DNA from: Lysinibacillus mangiferihumi
Lineage (GTDB): Bacteria > Bacillota > Bacilli > Bacillales_A > Planococcaceae
NCBI RefSeq assembly: GCF_003049665.1
Contig: NZ_PYWM01000013.1
Coordinates: 1-64,000 of the forward strand
Direction of reading: 5' to 3'
DNA: 64,000 nucleotides
Shown here in pieces: positions 6,902-14,915 of this stretch. The notes beneath the pieces were generated by a model that made no database searches, was not told where the DNA came from, and worked only from the letters and a program-made list of their open reading frames with translations. The translations under genes were made by a program, and so were the position numbers. Each line of letters begins with the position of its first letter. The first letter of the stretch is position 1.

Positions 6902-8245
6902 TTACGATACCTTTTCTGTATCATCACTATACCCAACATTATCGCCTTGATTCATATGCTCAAATGGCTTCACATCAAGTATGCGATTCATTTCAAGAGC
7001 AATATCATTTACATAAGGTGACTGCTCAAGGATAGTTTCAACACTTAAAGCTCCCATTGCATGTTGCTTTCTCATGTTGTCAATAATCTCAGCATGGTTA
7101 GATGGTGTATTGTATTGGAAGTTAAATTCAAGCGTCATAAAATCATCTTCTGTGATATGAACACCTTTGTATTTCAACAGCTCACAGACCTTCTCCCAAC
7201 GTTCATAGAAGCCCTTCTTCAAGTATGTTTCATTCAGACCTGCTTTTGTGTCTGCTAATGAGAACAACAGCTTGATACTAACCTCTGATAGATTGCTCAC
7301 ATCAGTTTTGTTCATTGATACAGCAGGTGTCGAGCTTACATCTAATAGAGCTTGTTGAAGTGTCTTATAGACCAATTCAAATGACTTAGAATCCAATTGA
7401 TTAGTTACCATCTTGAAGTCTGCTCCATCATCAAGATTTAAGCCACCCCCAACAATTTCACTAGGTAGAGAATCTTTAAGTTGCTGACCAACTGCAACAG
7501 GAATAGGATTCATAAACTTGTACATAGAATCAACATACTTAGAAAGCACATCTTCCATGTTGTCTAAGATTGTCATGTAATCATCTAGCTCTGAGCGACC
7601 TTCTGTGTTGCTAAATTCATTGTCAGATTTATAAAGGATAGGTAAACCACTTAAATTAACGTGTTGAGCAGCGAGCTTTAATTCGCCACCCTCATTTGAC
7701 CATTCTTCAACCTTGCTATCTGTGTAGACTGTGTAATAAGTAATCCCATCAAAGACATAATGCTCAATAAAAGCAATCATTTCCCCATGATGGTTGAATA
7801 CAGGTGTTCCATCGTCAGCGTCAATAATCTTTGAATCAATGCGCCCCTTAGCATTAATGAAAAGGTACTCAGCAACTTGACCAAACTTCATCAGCTTGCT
7901 AAGGATAATAACATTCTTGTCATCAAAGCGACCTAGCTTATTGACCTTCAAGAACTGCTCCACCATTTTCTCAGCACCAATGATATTGACACTATTCTTC
8001 AATAGGTACTGTGTTTGGAAGTTTAAAATAGTCTTTGCCAACTGAATGACAATCTTTCTTGGCTCAATGACCTGTCCATTATATTTGAATGAATCACGCT
8101 GTAAAATCTTGTGCTGACCATCTAAATACTTCTTCTTCTCAAGCACTCCCTGCAATCGCTCTTGGTTGTCATAAGAGTCAACTTCCCCTAAGAACCAATG
8201 AGAGCTACCTTTGTGCTTTACTTGTAAATATCTTTCTAGGTTCAT
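6902..8245 (-). CDS. Phage portal protein (SPP1 gp6-like)
   Basis: A 447-residue protein forming the dodecameric ring through which DNA enters the capsid. Supporting features: the N-terminal basic region with HKILQRDSFKYNGQ, then PRKIVIQLAKTILNFQTQYL, the glycine-rich PILYKSDNEFSNTEGRSEL segment that begins the crown, and the late helical wing with SNLSEVSIKLLFSLADTKA. This order is typical of SPP1-type portals in Gram-positive phages. The start ATG overlaps the stop of the preceding 67-residue gene (TAATG), with AAAGGAGAGG ahead, indicating translational coupling. Length is slightly shorter than SPP1 gp6. A gene for the downstream connector ring lies about 1.4 kb further on. Confidence 0.85.
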   Translation of the reverse strand: MNLERYLQVKHKGSSHWFLGEVDSYDNQERLQGVLEKKKYLDGQHKILQRDSFKYNGQVIEPRKIVIQLAKTILNFQTQYLLKNSVNIIGAEKMVEQFLKVNKLGRFDDKNVIILSKLMKFGQVAEYLFINAKGRIDSKIIDADDGTPVFNHHGEMIAFIEHYVFDGITYYTVYTDSKVEEWSNEGGELKLAAQHVNLSGLPILYKSDNEFSNTEGRSELDDYMTILDNMEDVLSKYVDSMYKFMNPIPVAVGQQLKDSLPSEIVGGGLNLDDGADFKMVTNQLDSKSFELVYKTLQQALLDVSSTPAVSMNKTDVSNLSEVSIKLLFSLADTKAGLNETYLKKGFYERWEKVCELLKYKGVHITEDDFMTLEFNFQYNTPSNHAEIIDNMRKQHAMGALSVETILEQSPYVNDIALEMNRILDVKPFEHMNQGDNVGYSDDTEKVS

Positions 8246-8448
8246 TACTCAACCTCTCCTTTTCTGATTATTGCTATATTAATATCTTTTAACATTTCTT
8301 CTTTTGCTTTTAGCTCAGATTTAAGCAACTTAATATCAAGCTCAAGCGCTTCCTTCTTCTCTTTCAGCGATTGTTCTCTTATTGCTCGTTTATCAAGCTC
8401 CTGTTCCATTGTTAAAACTCTTTTTCTATATGCGTCCATAAATGCCAT
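8245..8448 (-). CDS. Small coiled-coil protein between terminase and portal
   Basis: Not recognised. A 67-residue, highly charged protein (many K and E) predicted to form one long coiled coil from about residue 10 to 55 (LKEKKEALELDIKLLKSELK). GGAG lies eight bases before ATG 8448. It is translationally coupled to the portal gene. Small coiled-coil proteins in this slot of phage genomes are usually unassigned; a packaging accessory role is possible but unsupported. Confidence 0.6.
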   Translation of the reverse strand: MAFMDAYRKRVLTMEQELDKRAIREQSLKEKKEALELDIKLLKSELKAKEEMLKDINIAIIRKGEVE

Positions 8449-8478
8449 TTACTTAGCTCCATTCTCTTGTTATTCAGT

Positions 8479-8507
8479 GATAGCCCTTCCTTTAAGGAAG
8501 GACTATC
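8479..8507 (-). other. Intergenic hairpin after terminase large subunit
   Basis: A near-perfect inverted repeat, GATAGTCCTTCCTT / AAGGAAGGGCTATC, immediately follows the TerL stop codon. It lacks a T run, so it is more likely an mRNA processing or stability element than a terminator. Confidence 0.5.
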
Positions 8508-8508
8508 T

Positions 8509-10098
8509 CTATACATACCATTTATTTGTTTTCATGCCTTGAATCGCTAGTGCTGTTGAAATAACACTATCATCATGATGCAAGTCACTATTCCCACGCT
8601 TGTTCCCTAAGCGCCCATTTGTTTCAATGAACATCTGCATCTGTTGCAAGGTGGTCTTACACTCAAGGTTAATAAGACCAAGCTCAAACTGTTCCTTCAT
8701 ATCTGAAATCATGATTGCCTTTGTTTTCTCAGAAGTCACGAAACCAATTTGAAGTTTCTTCTTTCCTCGTTCATCAAAGGTTTTCATCTTATACATATTG
8801 AGATAGCCACGTTCTTTGCGTAGGCGCTCAATGATGGGCAAGCCATAGCTGTTACGCTCCACCGTTAAAAATGCATAGTTATAAAAAATACCCAAGTCAT
8901 AAATGACCTGAGCAAATTCATACACAGCTATTTTATTATGGTAGAAGCTCATTACCTGCTGACCTTCTGAATCAAACGCTGTGATTGTTGAATAGTCATT
9001 CCCTGAGCCACTCGCTGTATCAACACCAAAGTAATATTTCTTTGAGCGCTCAGGCAATTCGAAAATGTCTAAGCCCTTACCAATGTATTTTCGAACGCTC
9101 TCAGGCGCTTCTGACAGCACATCATTTTTAGGAAGTGGGTCAATAGCATAAGAAAGCCTAGTTAATACCTTACTTTGATCAAACACACTTTTCCCTGTAC
9201 TAATAAAGGATTCTAATGGATTGGAAGGATACTCCTGCATAAACTGCTGTTCATTCTCCATATCTTGAATCTTCCACCTGCGCCACATAAGTTGCTTTAA
9301 AGTTGCGCCTGTATTATGTAGAGCTACTTCATCATCTTCTAAATCATCTGACGCAAGGCGCTTGCCACTATTGGTTGCTTTGTACCAACGCTCAGCTTCA
9401 TCATAGTCATGAGCAAATTGTTTTTTGTATAGCTTGTGATAGAAAGGAATGAAATAAGGAATATACTTTGACTTACCTTTGAGGGCTTGCATGTAAAGGC
9501 GATAGAAGTGGTTACTTGTACCATTTGAGGTTGTTTCAATCGTCAGTTGGCTCTCAGCGCCTTTTGCAAGGGACTGTTCAACTGACAGCAATTGAGTTTC
9601 TTGTGAAGCGTAGAAAGCAAACTCAGATAGATGAACATAGGTATAAGTAGAACCTCGCCCAATATCTTTATTACCTGCTGTCACAGAACTGATTCTTGAG
9701 CCATTGGTAAACAACAGCTCGCTTCTGTTATCCCTGCGAACCTTTGGAAACACATTAGGGAATTTTTCTCTTGGCACAGCATCATTCATCTGTTTAAGCT
9801 TTTCAAATAACGCTTTAGCTGAATCACCTTTATAGGAAACAATCAAAATGTTTTCATTGGGCTTTGTCAATGCTCGCCACAATGCTCTAGCAAGCACAAA
9901 AGTTGAAATACCTGCTTGCCTTGCTTTACCAATCACCACAAAGCGATTGTCTAGCATCAAGCTTTCAATTTCCTGCTGAGCTTCATTAATTTCAAATTTG
10001 ATAACCTCATTTTCGTTATCTGTAATAAAAATAAAGTTCTTAGCGAATAGTGGAAATTCACTCAGAACTTTGGTCAGTTTATTAACTTTAATTACCAT
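8509..10098 (-). CDS. terL: Phage terminase large subunit
   Basis: A 529-residue packaging motor with ATPase and nuclease domains. The Walker A-like P-loop is GKARQAGIST (about residues 58-67), the Walker B region is YVHLSEFAFYA, and coupling motif residues follow in TIETTSNGT. The RNase H-like nuclease shows YYFGVDTASGSGND, then LTVERNSYG and a final acidic cluster DLHHDDSVIS. All catalytic positions appear intact. It starts two bases after the TerS stop. The order TerS, TerL, small protein, portal is the normal packaging module of Gram-positive phages and satellites. Confidence 0.92.
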   Translation of the reverse strand: MVIKVNKLTKVLSEFPLFAKNFIFITDNENEVIKFEINEAQQEIESLMLDNRFVVIGKARQAGISTFVLARALWRALTKPNENILIVSYKGDSAKALFEKLKQMNDAVPREKFPNVFPKVRRDNRSELLFTNGSRISSVTAGNKDIGRGSTYTYVHLSEFAFYASQETQLLSVEQSLAKGAESQLTIETTSNGTSNHFYRLYMQALKGKSKYIPYFIPFYHKLYKKQFAHDYDEAERWYKATNSGKRLASDDLEDDEVALHNTGATLKQLMWRRWKIQDMENEQQFMQEYPSNPLESFISTGKSVFDQSKVLTRLSYAIDPLPKNDVLSEAPESVRKYIGKGLDIFELPERSKKYYFGVDTASGSGNDYSTITAFDSEGQQVMSFYHNKIAVYEFAQVIYDLGIFYNYAFLTVERNSYGLPIIERLRKERGYLNMYKMKTFDERGKKKLQIGFVTSEKTKAIMISDMKEQFELGLINLECKTTLQQMQMFIETNGRLGNKRGNSDLHHDDSVISTALAIQGMKTNKWYV

Positions 10099-10100
10099 TT

Positions 10101-10496
10101 TTAAGACAACTCCAATTCATCATAAGCACCATCGTTTTCAAATGGCTCATAGACTTTAGTTGACTTAGCTTCCTTGTTAAATGCTCTGACCTGCTTTTGA
10201 AGGTCTAATAAAAGCTTAATAGCCTTTTCATCGCCTGTGAGAGCTTTTTCTGCTGTGACTTGATAAATCTGCTCCATGTCATTTGCTATGCGTGATTCTA
10301 AGTATAGGTTAGTCAAAGTCAAATACTCGCTTGATTTTTCCCATTTCTTCATGTGGTTTAAAGTTTTAACATCTAGCTTTTGACATAGTTCTTCTTCTGT
10401 AAGCTCATCGGTGCGATTGACATATAAATCAAACTTCCATTTGAAGTATTCCCTTTTCTTGTAGGGAACTGCTTCAAGTGCCTTGTAAATATCCAT
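10101..10496 (-). CDS. terS: Probable phage terminase small subunit
   Basis: A 131-residue helical protein placed directly before terL, with an N-terminal helix-turn-helix-like region (TEELCQKLDVKTLNHMKKWE) and the helical EKALTGDEKAIKLLLDLQ block seen in phBC6A51-type small terminases. Small terminases recognise the packaging site on DNA and load it on TerL; in satellites this protein redirects packaging to the satellite genome. ATG 10496 is chosen over 10505 because AAAGGA lies nine bases ahead of it. Identification rests on position plus the C-terminal pattern. Confidence 0.72.
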   Translation of the reverse strand: MDIYKALEAVPYKKREYFKWKFDLYVNRTDELTEEELCQKLDVKTLNHMKKWEKSSEYLTLTNLYLESRIANDMEQIYQVTAEKALTGDEKAIKLLLDLQKQVRAFNKEAKSTKVYEPFENDGAYDELELS

Positions 10497-10523
10497 TAAT
10501 ATCATTCCTTTCTTTGTAGGTGG

Positions 10524-11510
10524 TTAGCTGTTAAATTCATCTCTACACTCGATTGCAAGTTTTGCTTGCTCAAGGTATCTATCAACAATTTTAAATGCAA
10601 CACCATCTTCATCTATTAAAGCTTTTTGTTTTTTCAATTTATTAATGCGCTTTTCCCCTGCTCTAAGAACTCTTTTCTCAAAGTCAGTTAAGCCTATTTC
10701 CCTCTTTTGTTTTTGCAAGTCTAAAAAAGCAATATAATCCTGTTCAATCGGGAAAACATCTTTGCCATCTTCATCTTTAAATGTATTAAATCGCTGTTCT
10801 GTTTCTTTGAGTGCTTCAACATTAAAATGCTCTAAGCTTGTTTCTTCCACAATTTCTTTTTCAACATATTTCTTGTTGAATGAATGATTTGTGATTTCAT
10901 CATCTTCAAAAGGCGTTGTTCTATATCGGTTAGTGTTTTGCTTACCTGTGTCATTGTAGTCACCAATATTCTTGTGAATTAGACCTTCTTCAACAGCTTC
11001 GTTGACTGCTTTAAAAGCTGTTGATTCTGAGCATTTTAAAATGTTTGCCCAACGTGACTTAGAGCAACCAAATGTGCCATCACCACTGTTAGCCCACTTA
11101 AAAACAGCAAGATACACATGTAAATGGCGAATATCTTTGATTTCATCAAAAACCTCAAAATCAAGTTGAGTGAAATACTTAGTGTCAAATTCTGATAGCT
11201 CAACTATTAAAGTATCATTTGCTTTGAAAGCATTTGTAAGCTCACCATCTGCATTTGTAAATCTGATAACCTTTTTATCTCTTAATGAGATAAGCGTATT
11301 CTTAATATTTAAAACTGCTCGCTTTTGGCTACTTGCTAACTTGATATGTCCCATATCATGTATAGTCGATGGTGTTGTAAATATTTGACCTCTAAGGTTT
11401 CTGCTCGTTGAGAGTAGTGAGTAAACATATATTTCCTCTGACGTAAGATGAAACTCAGTTCTTTCATCTATTAGTAGATTGTTAATTTGAATATAAGTAA
11501 AATTTTCCAT
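10524..11510 (-). CDS. Putative winged-helix replication protein
   Basis: A 328-residue protein. The N-terminal 140 residues (EFHLTSEEIYVYSLLSTSRN and STIHDMGHIKL) look like the winged-helix domain of plasmid or phage RepA/DnaD-type initiators, in which a first helix-turn-helix senses or binds iterons. A second helix-turn-helix is suggested by SRWANILKCSESTAFKAVNE. The C-terminal third is charged and helical. AGGAG lies ahead of ATG 11510. It separates the capsid genes from the terminase genes, an uncommon gene order. A regulator role is the main alternative. Confidence 0.5.
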   Translation of the reverse strand: MENFTYIQINNLLIDERTEFHLTSEEIYVYSLLSTSRNLRGQIFTTPSTIHDMGHIKLASSQKRAVLNIKNTLISLRDKKVIRFTNADGELTNAFKANDTLIVELSEFDTKYFTQLDFEVFDEIKDIRHLHVYLAVFKWANSGDGTFGCSKSRWANILKCSESTAFKAVNEAVEEGLIHKNIGDYNDTGKQNTNRYRTTPFEDDEITNHSFNKKYVEKEIVEETSLEHFNVEALKETEQRFNTFKDEDGKDVFPIEQDYIAFLDLQKQKREIGLTDFEKRVLRAGEKRINKLKKQKALIDEDGVAFKIVDRYLEQAKLAIECRDEFNS

Positions 11511-11545
11511 TCGTTAAAAACTCCTGTGTGATTGTATTTTTGTAT

Positions 11546-11575
11546 AAAAAAAGAAGTCACCTACTTGGCAACTTC
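11546..11575 (-). terminator. Terminator after the DUF5659 gene
   Basis: Hairpin GAAGTTGCC / GGTGACTTC (with two G-T pairs) followed by seven T on the minus strand, immediately after the stop codon at 11576. It divides the small-gene block from the replication and packaging genes. Confidence 0.8.
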
Positions 11576-11761
11576 CTAGTTGATTTCCTTGTATTTGTCT
11601 AAAGCTCGCTGTAGTTCATCAGTTTTTTGATAGACTGTATAAATCGCATTGTCCTTAATGCTTTTAGCTTTAATAATGTATGGGATTCCTTCTGATTTCA
11701 AAAAGATCGAAAGTTTCTTTGTGAAACAAAAGAAGAAATCTTGTTCAGTTAACTGTTTCAT
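11576..11761 (-). CDS. DUF5659 domain-containing small protein
   Basis: A 61-residue protein with the pattern of DUF5659: an early FFFCFTKKLSIFLKSEGIPY segment and a closing LQRALDKYKEI helix. This family is common in phages and mobile elements of Firmicutes and has no known function. A clear AAAGGAG ribosome site precedes ATG 11761. It sits between a small XRE regulator and the winged-helix gene. Confidence 0.65.
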   Translation of the reverse strand: MKQLTEQDFFFCFTKKLSIFLKSEGIPYIIKAKSIKDNAIYTVYQKTDELQRALDKYKEIN

Positions 11762-11807
11762 ATGTAAAGCTCCTTTTCTATTCTTTGCTGTTCTGCTCCA
11801 TTGTGCG

Positions 11808-11978
11808 CTAGTTATTTAGGATATAGTCTTTGTATTGGTTCACTTTGCTTGCATCCATTGCTACCTTGTTATGCTCATATTTTGATAGTAGAGCGATTGA
11901 GCAACCAATGGACTTGGCAATTTGATTCAACTTAATGCCCTTTTGTCTACGCATTAAGAATAATTCTGTTTGTGTCAT
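11808..11978 (-). CDS. Small XRE/Cro-type helix-turn-helix protein
   Basis: A 56-residue reading frame beginning MTQTELFLMRRQKGIKLNQI and ending KDYILNN. The segment GIKLNQIAKSIGCSIALLSKY is a clear Cro/CI-type helix-turn-helix with a recognition helix at about residues 26-34. AAAGGAAG precedes the ATG. It is shorter than a usual repressor (no oligomerisation domain) and resembles small phage activators or anti-repressors. It lies among late structural genes rather than beside the integrase. No CI-like partner was found in the element. Confidence 0.72.
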   Translation of the reverse strand: MTQTELFLMRRQKGIKLNQIAKSIGCSIALLSKYEHNKVAMDASKVNQYKDYILNN

Positions 11979-12024
11979 GGTCTTACTTCCTTTCCTCAGT
12001 TAAAAATTTTCATGAAATGAATTT

Positions 12025-12053
12025 AAAAAGGCACTCCCATAATTGAGAGTGCC
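12025..12053 (-). terminator. Terminator after the capsid gene
   Basis: Hairpin GGCACTC / GAGTGCC followed by five T on the minus strand. It lies 7 bp past the end of the reading frame that follows the capsid stop codon, i.e. directly behind the presumed original capsid stop at 12060. Confidence 0.85.
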
Positions 12054-12059
12054 ATTGGA

Positions 12060-12923
12060 TTAAATCTTTGTTAAAACTGCTACTGCTTTTTTAGAACCCA
12101 CTTTTAAAGTAGCTTCTGCAACAATTTGACCTTTAACTGAATCACCTGTTTTTGCAAGTGGTTAAAAATGTGGTTCACGTAAATAAGCTAAATCAACATA
12201 AGCGTCATTGAAGAACACCACTTTGTCAGCAGGTACATGCTTAGATAAAACAAATTTAACTGAGCCATAGTTAGTATTGATTTCATCTACTAGTAGACCA
12301 AATGAAGTTGTCACATGGTTGTATGAGTAGTTGCCCTTGTAGATTGCATCAATTTCTTCTTTAATATCTGCGTTCACAAAAGCGTACACTTGACCTTCTG
12401 CTAGATTTTGACCCCAAAGATTACGCATAATTTGCTTAATCGCTGCTTCATCAATTGTAGCTGTTACAGCATTAGTAGCATCAGCCATTTCAACTAAACC
12501 TGATAGTTGGCGTTTGAAAGGTGTTTTTGAACCATCAGCTTTAAGACCATTGATAAATTTCTTCTCCATGTTCACTTTAAGCTCAAGCAAACGGTCAGCA
12601 ACTTCCACTGAGAACTGAGTTGATTGCATTGCTTCTGCTGTGCCTGATACTTGTACACCTTTCTTGAAAATCTCAAGAATGTTGTTTAGCTCTGCTCTAG
12701 CTGATTCATAGAAAACTGTTGTTTCTGCTCCTTCAACTGCTGAAATATCATCATCGTTTGAAAGTGACTTTTCTCTCCATGTGTAGACTGTGCTAAGAGC
12801 TTTTTCAATATTTCCTTTAGCCATCAGTAAAGATGTAAAAGGTGTTGCTTGAACTCCAATAACTGCGATTTCGTTCGCTAATGAAATGCGTTCTGATTCT
12901 GTGAATGATTGTGATTTAAACAT
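12060..12923 (-). pseudogene. Major capsid protein (SU10-like) with an in-frame stop
   Basis: Reads as a HK97-fold major capsid protein of the SU10/DUF5309 group. Translation from ATG 12923 (MFKSQSFTESERI, AGAAGGAA ahead) gives 253 residues ending LREPHF at TAA 12162-12164. The same frame then continues for 33 more codons, PLAKTGDSVKGQIVAEATLK and on to TKI, to a second TAA at 12060 directly in front of a terminator. That tail is the normal C-terminal strand region of such capsid proteins, and GAA to TAA would explain the break. So the gene either carries a nonsense mutation or is read through. The truncated product is encoded by 12162-12923. The scaffold gene lies just upstream. Confidence 0.75.
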
Positions 12924-12954
12924 AAAAATATTCCTTCTTCCTGTTTGTTTTGTT

Positions 12955-13368
12955 TTACTTAAATAACTTTGAGAACTTGCTTGCAATCATGCCTTTGGCG
13001 TCACCATTTTGCTTGTGAGCTGTATAATCATCTTGCTTAGCAACTTCTTTTGGTTTGAAGCCAATATCAAGTTTTACCTCATTAATTAATTGTGCTAATG
13101 CATCAACTTTTTCTGCTGGTGTTTTAGCAAAGCCAAATTGCTCTACAAATTCCTTCGCATATCCAAACCCTCGTTCTTCAAGCTGTAACTGTAATCTTAG
13201 ATTTTCATATTGAACTTTCTCTTGCTCTAAGCGTTCAATCTCTTCTAGTAGCTCCTGCCTTTCTTGCTCCAATGGATTACCCTGTTGCTCCTGCAGAGGT
13301 GCTTCGTTTGTGTCAGCAACCTCAATAGATTCCATTTCAGTTACTTCTGCTGTTTGTAAGTTTTCCAT
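12955..13368 (-). CDS. Phage scaffolding protein
   Basis: A 137-residue acidic protein with a long Glu/Gln-rich coiled coil (about residues 33-68: EQERQELLEEIERLEQEKVQ), a middle AKTPAEKVDALAQLINEV helix and a basic C terminus ending ASKFSKLFK. This layout, together with its place directly before the capsid gene, is that of DUF4355-type scaffold proteins, which guide capsid assembly and leave the mature head. AAGGAG lies ahead of ATG 13368. No prohead protease gene is seen nearby. Confidence 0.78.
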   Translation of the reverse strand: MENLQTAEVTEMESIEVADTNEAPLQEQQGNPLEQERQELLEEIERLEQEKVQYENLRLQLQLEERGFGYAKEFVEQFGFAKTPAEKVDALAQLINEVKLDIGFKPKEVAKQDDYTAHKQNGDAKGMIASKFSKLFK

Positions 13369-13414
13369 TAATAAATCTCCTTCTGATTAGATATTTTCCG
13401 TATTTCTACAGACC

Positions 13415-13446
13415 AAAAAAGCCTATAAGCAGATTGCTCATGGCTT
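13415..13446 (-). terminator. Terminator-like hairpin upstream of the scaffold gene
   Basis: Minus-strand AAGCCATGAGCA / TGCTTATAGGCTT hairpin followed by six T, only 47 bp before the scaffold start. Readthrough or antitermination would be needed for transcripts from the 13870 gene to reach the capsid genes, unless a promoter lies in the short gap. Confidence 0.6.
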
Positions 13447-13473
13447 AATATTTCACCATCCTGTACAAGCTCT

Positions 13474-13485
13474 CAGAACGTTCTG
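13474..13485. repeat. 12-bp perfect palindrome CAGAACGTTCTG
   Basis: A perfect 12-bp palindrome in the intergenic region upstream of the scaffold gene, a candidate operator for a dimeric regulator. It is not a standard LexA box, because the GAAC and GTTC halves are directly adjacent. Confidence 0.5.
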
Positions 13486-13572
13486 TGTCGTGTTTGGATT
13501 GCATCACTCATAAATCTTCAAGTGAATCATCAAAACAGCTCATAGGCGCTAATCGGGCTTTACAGGTGGTGT

Positions 13573-13770
13573 CCTGAGCGTTCATACATTTATACAGAAG
13601 AAATGACCACGCTCAGTTAAAAAGTTGAATAAAACTCAATAAAAAAAGGACTACAATTAAGTAGCCCCATCTTGTATCGCCTAATCAATAGCAAAACAAT
13701 TACGCTCAAATAAAAGTAAGCTTAGACAATATCTAATGGAATTACGCTCAGGTACTAGTAAGACCTGAGC
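13573..13770. repeat. Cluster of ACGCTCAGG-type motifs
   Basis: Five copies of a GCTCA / TGAGC motif occur in 200 bp: 13573-13580, 13609-13616, 13701-13707, 13745-13753 and 13763-13770. The last two form a perfect 8-bp inverted repeat GCTCAGGT / ACCTGAGC. The intergenic position between the 315-residue gene and the capsid genes suggests an operator cluster, packaging site or replication iterons. Confidence 0.45.
13641..13667 (-). terminator. Terminator downstream of the 315-residue gene
   Basis: Hairpin GGGCTACTT / GTAGTCC followed by seven T on the minus strand, about 200 bp past the stop codon at 13870. Confidence 0.75.
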
Positions 13771-13869
13771 ATAAAAATGATTTTAATTTTGGTGAGAGCA
13801 ATATTTCGTACTGCCCTCACAACAACATTATATACACAAAAAGTGTTACTCATTTTTTTGAACAAAATA

Positions 13870-14817
13870 TCAATTCTTGTAATCTTGATATTTTGCCTGT
13901 ATTCTCGCTAATGTATTTTTGAAGTTGCTCTCTTTGAGTTCCATTCTTTCAGCAAAATGACGCTTATTGATACCACTAATATAACCATCTTCATCAAAGA
14001 TAAAATTATCGGTCAATCCATTGTCAAACTCAGCTTGCACCTCTAGCAACAATCTTTCAGCAAATTCCTTTTGATGTTTATTCAAATTTAAGAAGTCGAT
14101 TTCCAGCACCTTTTGAGCGATAAACTGATTACGTTTTAGCTTCATCTTGTCTTTGCTTACATAATAGCTTTTGCCCTTACGATTGATGAACCTTGTGCCA
14201 TTTTCTTTATTTAGCTCTCTTGGTGTGCGATTTAATAAAGCTTTATTAATAAACGTAACAATCTCTTTGTCGCTCTTAGCTAAATCAACCAAAGGTAAAA
14301 TATCATTTAGCACTCTTGTAATAGCATTATCTGCTTCTGCAAGTAGCCTTATTCGCTCGACTTTGATTTTTGGTAAAACTGATTTAATTTCACTTAAACA
14401 GTAGTCTAATTCCTCGTCATAGCGTGGGAACATGTCCATTTCAACCTTATCAAACTCATATACATCATATGCTTGACCAATTGCCATTAGGTTTGAATGG
14501 ACAACCTCAGTCAACCTAGATTCCTCATATAATGATTTATATTCGTTTAGCTTGCTTAGATGCAAAGTATAGGCATACCTAGCGTTAACCTCTTTGATTG
14601 ACCTAACCCTAACAGCAATATACTCTATCGAACTATTAACAATCGGCTCTCTTACTATCTTGTGGTATTTGTAAGCAACATGACCATCAATATAATCATC
14701 TACTTCAACAATCTCATATGATTTATTGTATTTGATGCCATTGCTCAACTTAATGATTGACTTGATAAATGCTTGCTTATCATTAATTTGTTGCCTTATG
14801 TTTGTTGTTTCTTCCAT
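13870..14817 (-). CDS. Hypothetical element protein (315 aa), possible DNA-binding protein
   Basis: Not recognised. A 315-residue, soluble, charged and mainly helical protein. The last 40 residues (INKRHFAERMELKESNFKNT) look like a helix-turn-helix with a recognition helix, so DNA binding is plausible. AAGGGA lies ahead of ATG 14817. A good promoter (TTAGCA, 17-bp spacer, TATAAT at 14915-14887) lies 70 bp upstream, making this the first gene of the minus-strand block. Its leading position would suit a replication initiator or an activator of the late genes. Neither can be claimed from the sequence. Confidence 0.6.
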   Translation of the reverse strand: MEETTNIRQQINDKQAFIKSIIKLSNGIKYNKSYEIVEVDDYIDGHVAYKYHKIVREPIVNSSIEYIAVRVRSIKEVNARYAYTLHLSKLNEYKSLYEESRLTEVVHSNLMAIGQAYDVYEFDKVEMDMFPRYDEELDYCLSEIKSVLPKIKVERIRLLAEADNAITRVLNDILPLVDLAKSDKEIVTFINKALLNRTPRELNKENGTRFINRKGKSYYVSKDKMKLKRNQFIAQKVLEIDFLNLNKHQKEFAERLLLEVQAEFDNGLTDNFIFDEDGYISGINKRHFAERMELKESNFKNTLARIQAKYQDYKN

Positions 14818-14886
14818 GCTAAATTTCCCTTCAATTTATATAGTGTAGCTGTCACCAACTTTCTTCTAGCTGATTTTTAGCCCTAT

Positions 14887-14915
14887 ATTATATGTCATTT
14901 TCCCATCTTTGCTAA
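14887..14915 (-). promoter_or_regulatory. Promoter for the element's minus-strand genes
   Basis: TTAGCA (14915-14910), 17-bp spacer and a consensus TATAAT (14892-14887) on the minus strand, about 70 bp before the ATG at 14817. Confidence 0.55.

Noticed and set aside
11546-11575. Programmed frameshift or attenuator linking DUF5659 to the winged-helix gene
   Set aside because: The hairpin plus T run is an ordinary terminator and the next gene has its own AGGAG ribosome site.
13474-13485. LexA/SOS box
   Set aside because: CAGAACGTTCTG is a palindrome, but the Bacillus LexA box needs four bases between GAAC and GTTC.
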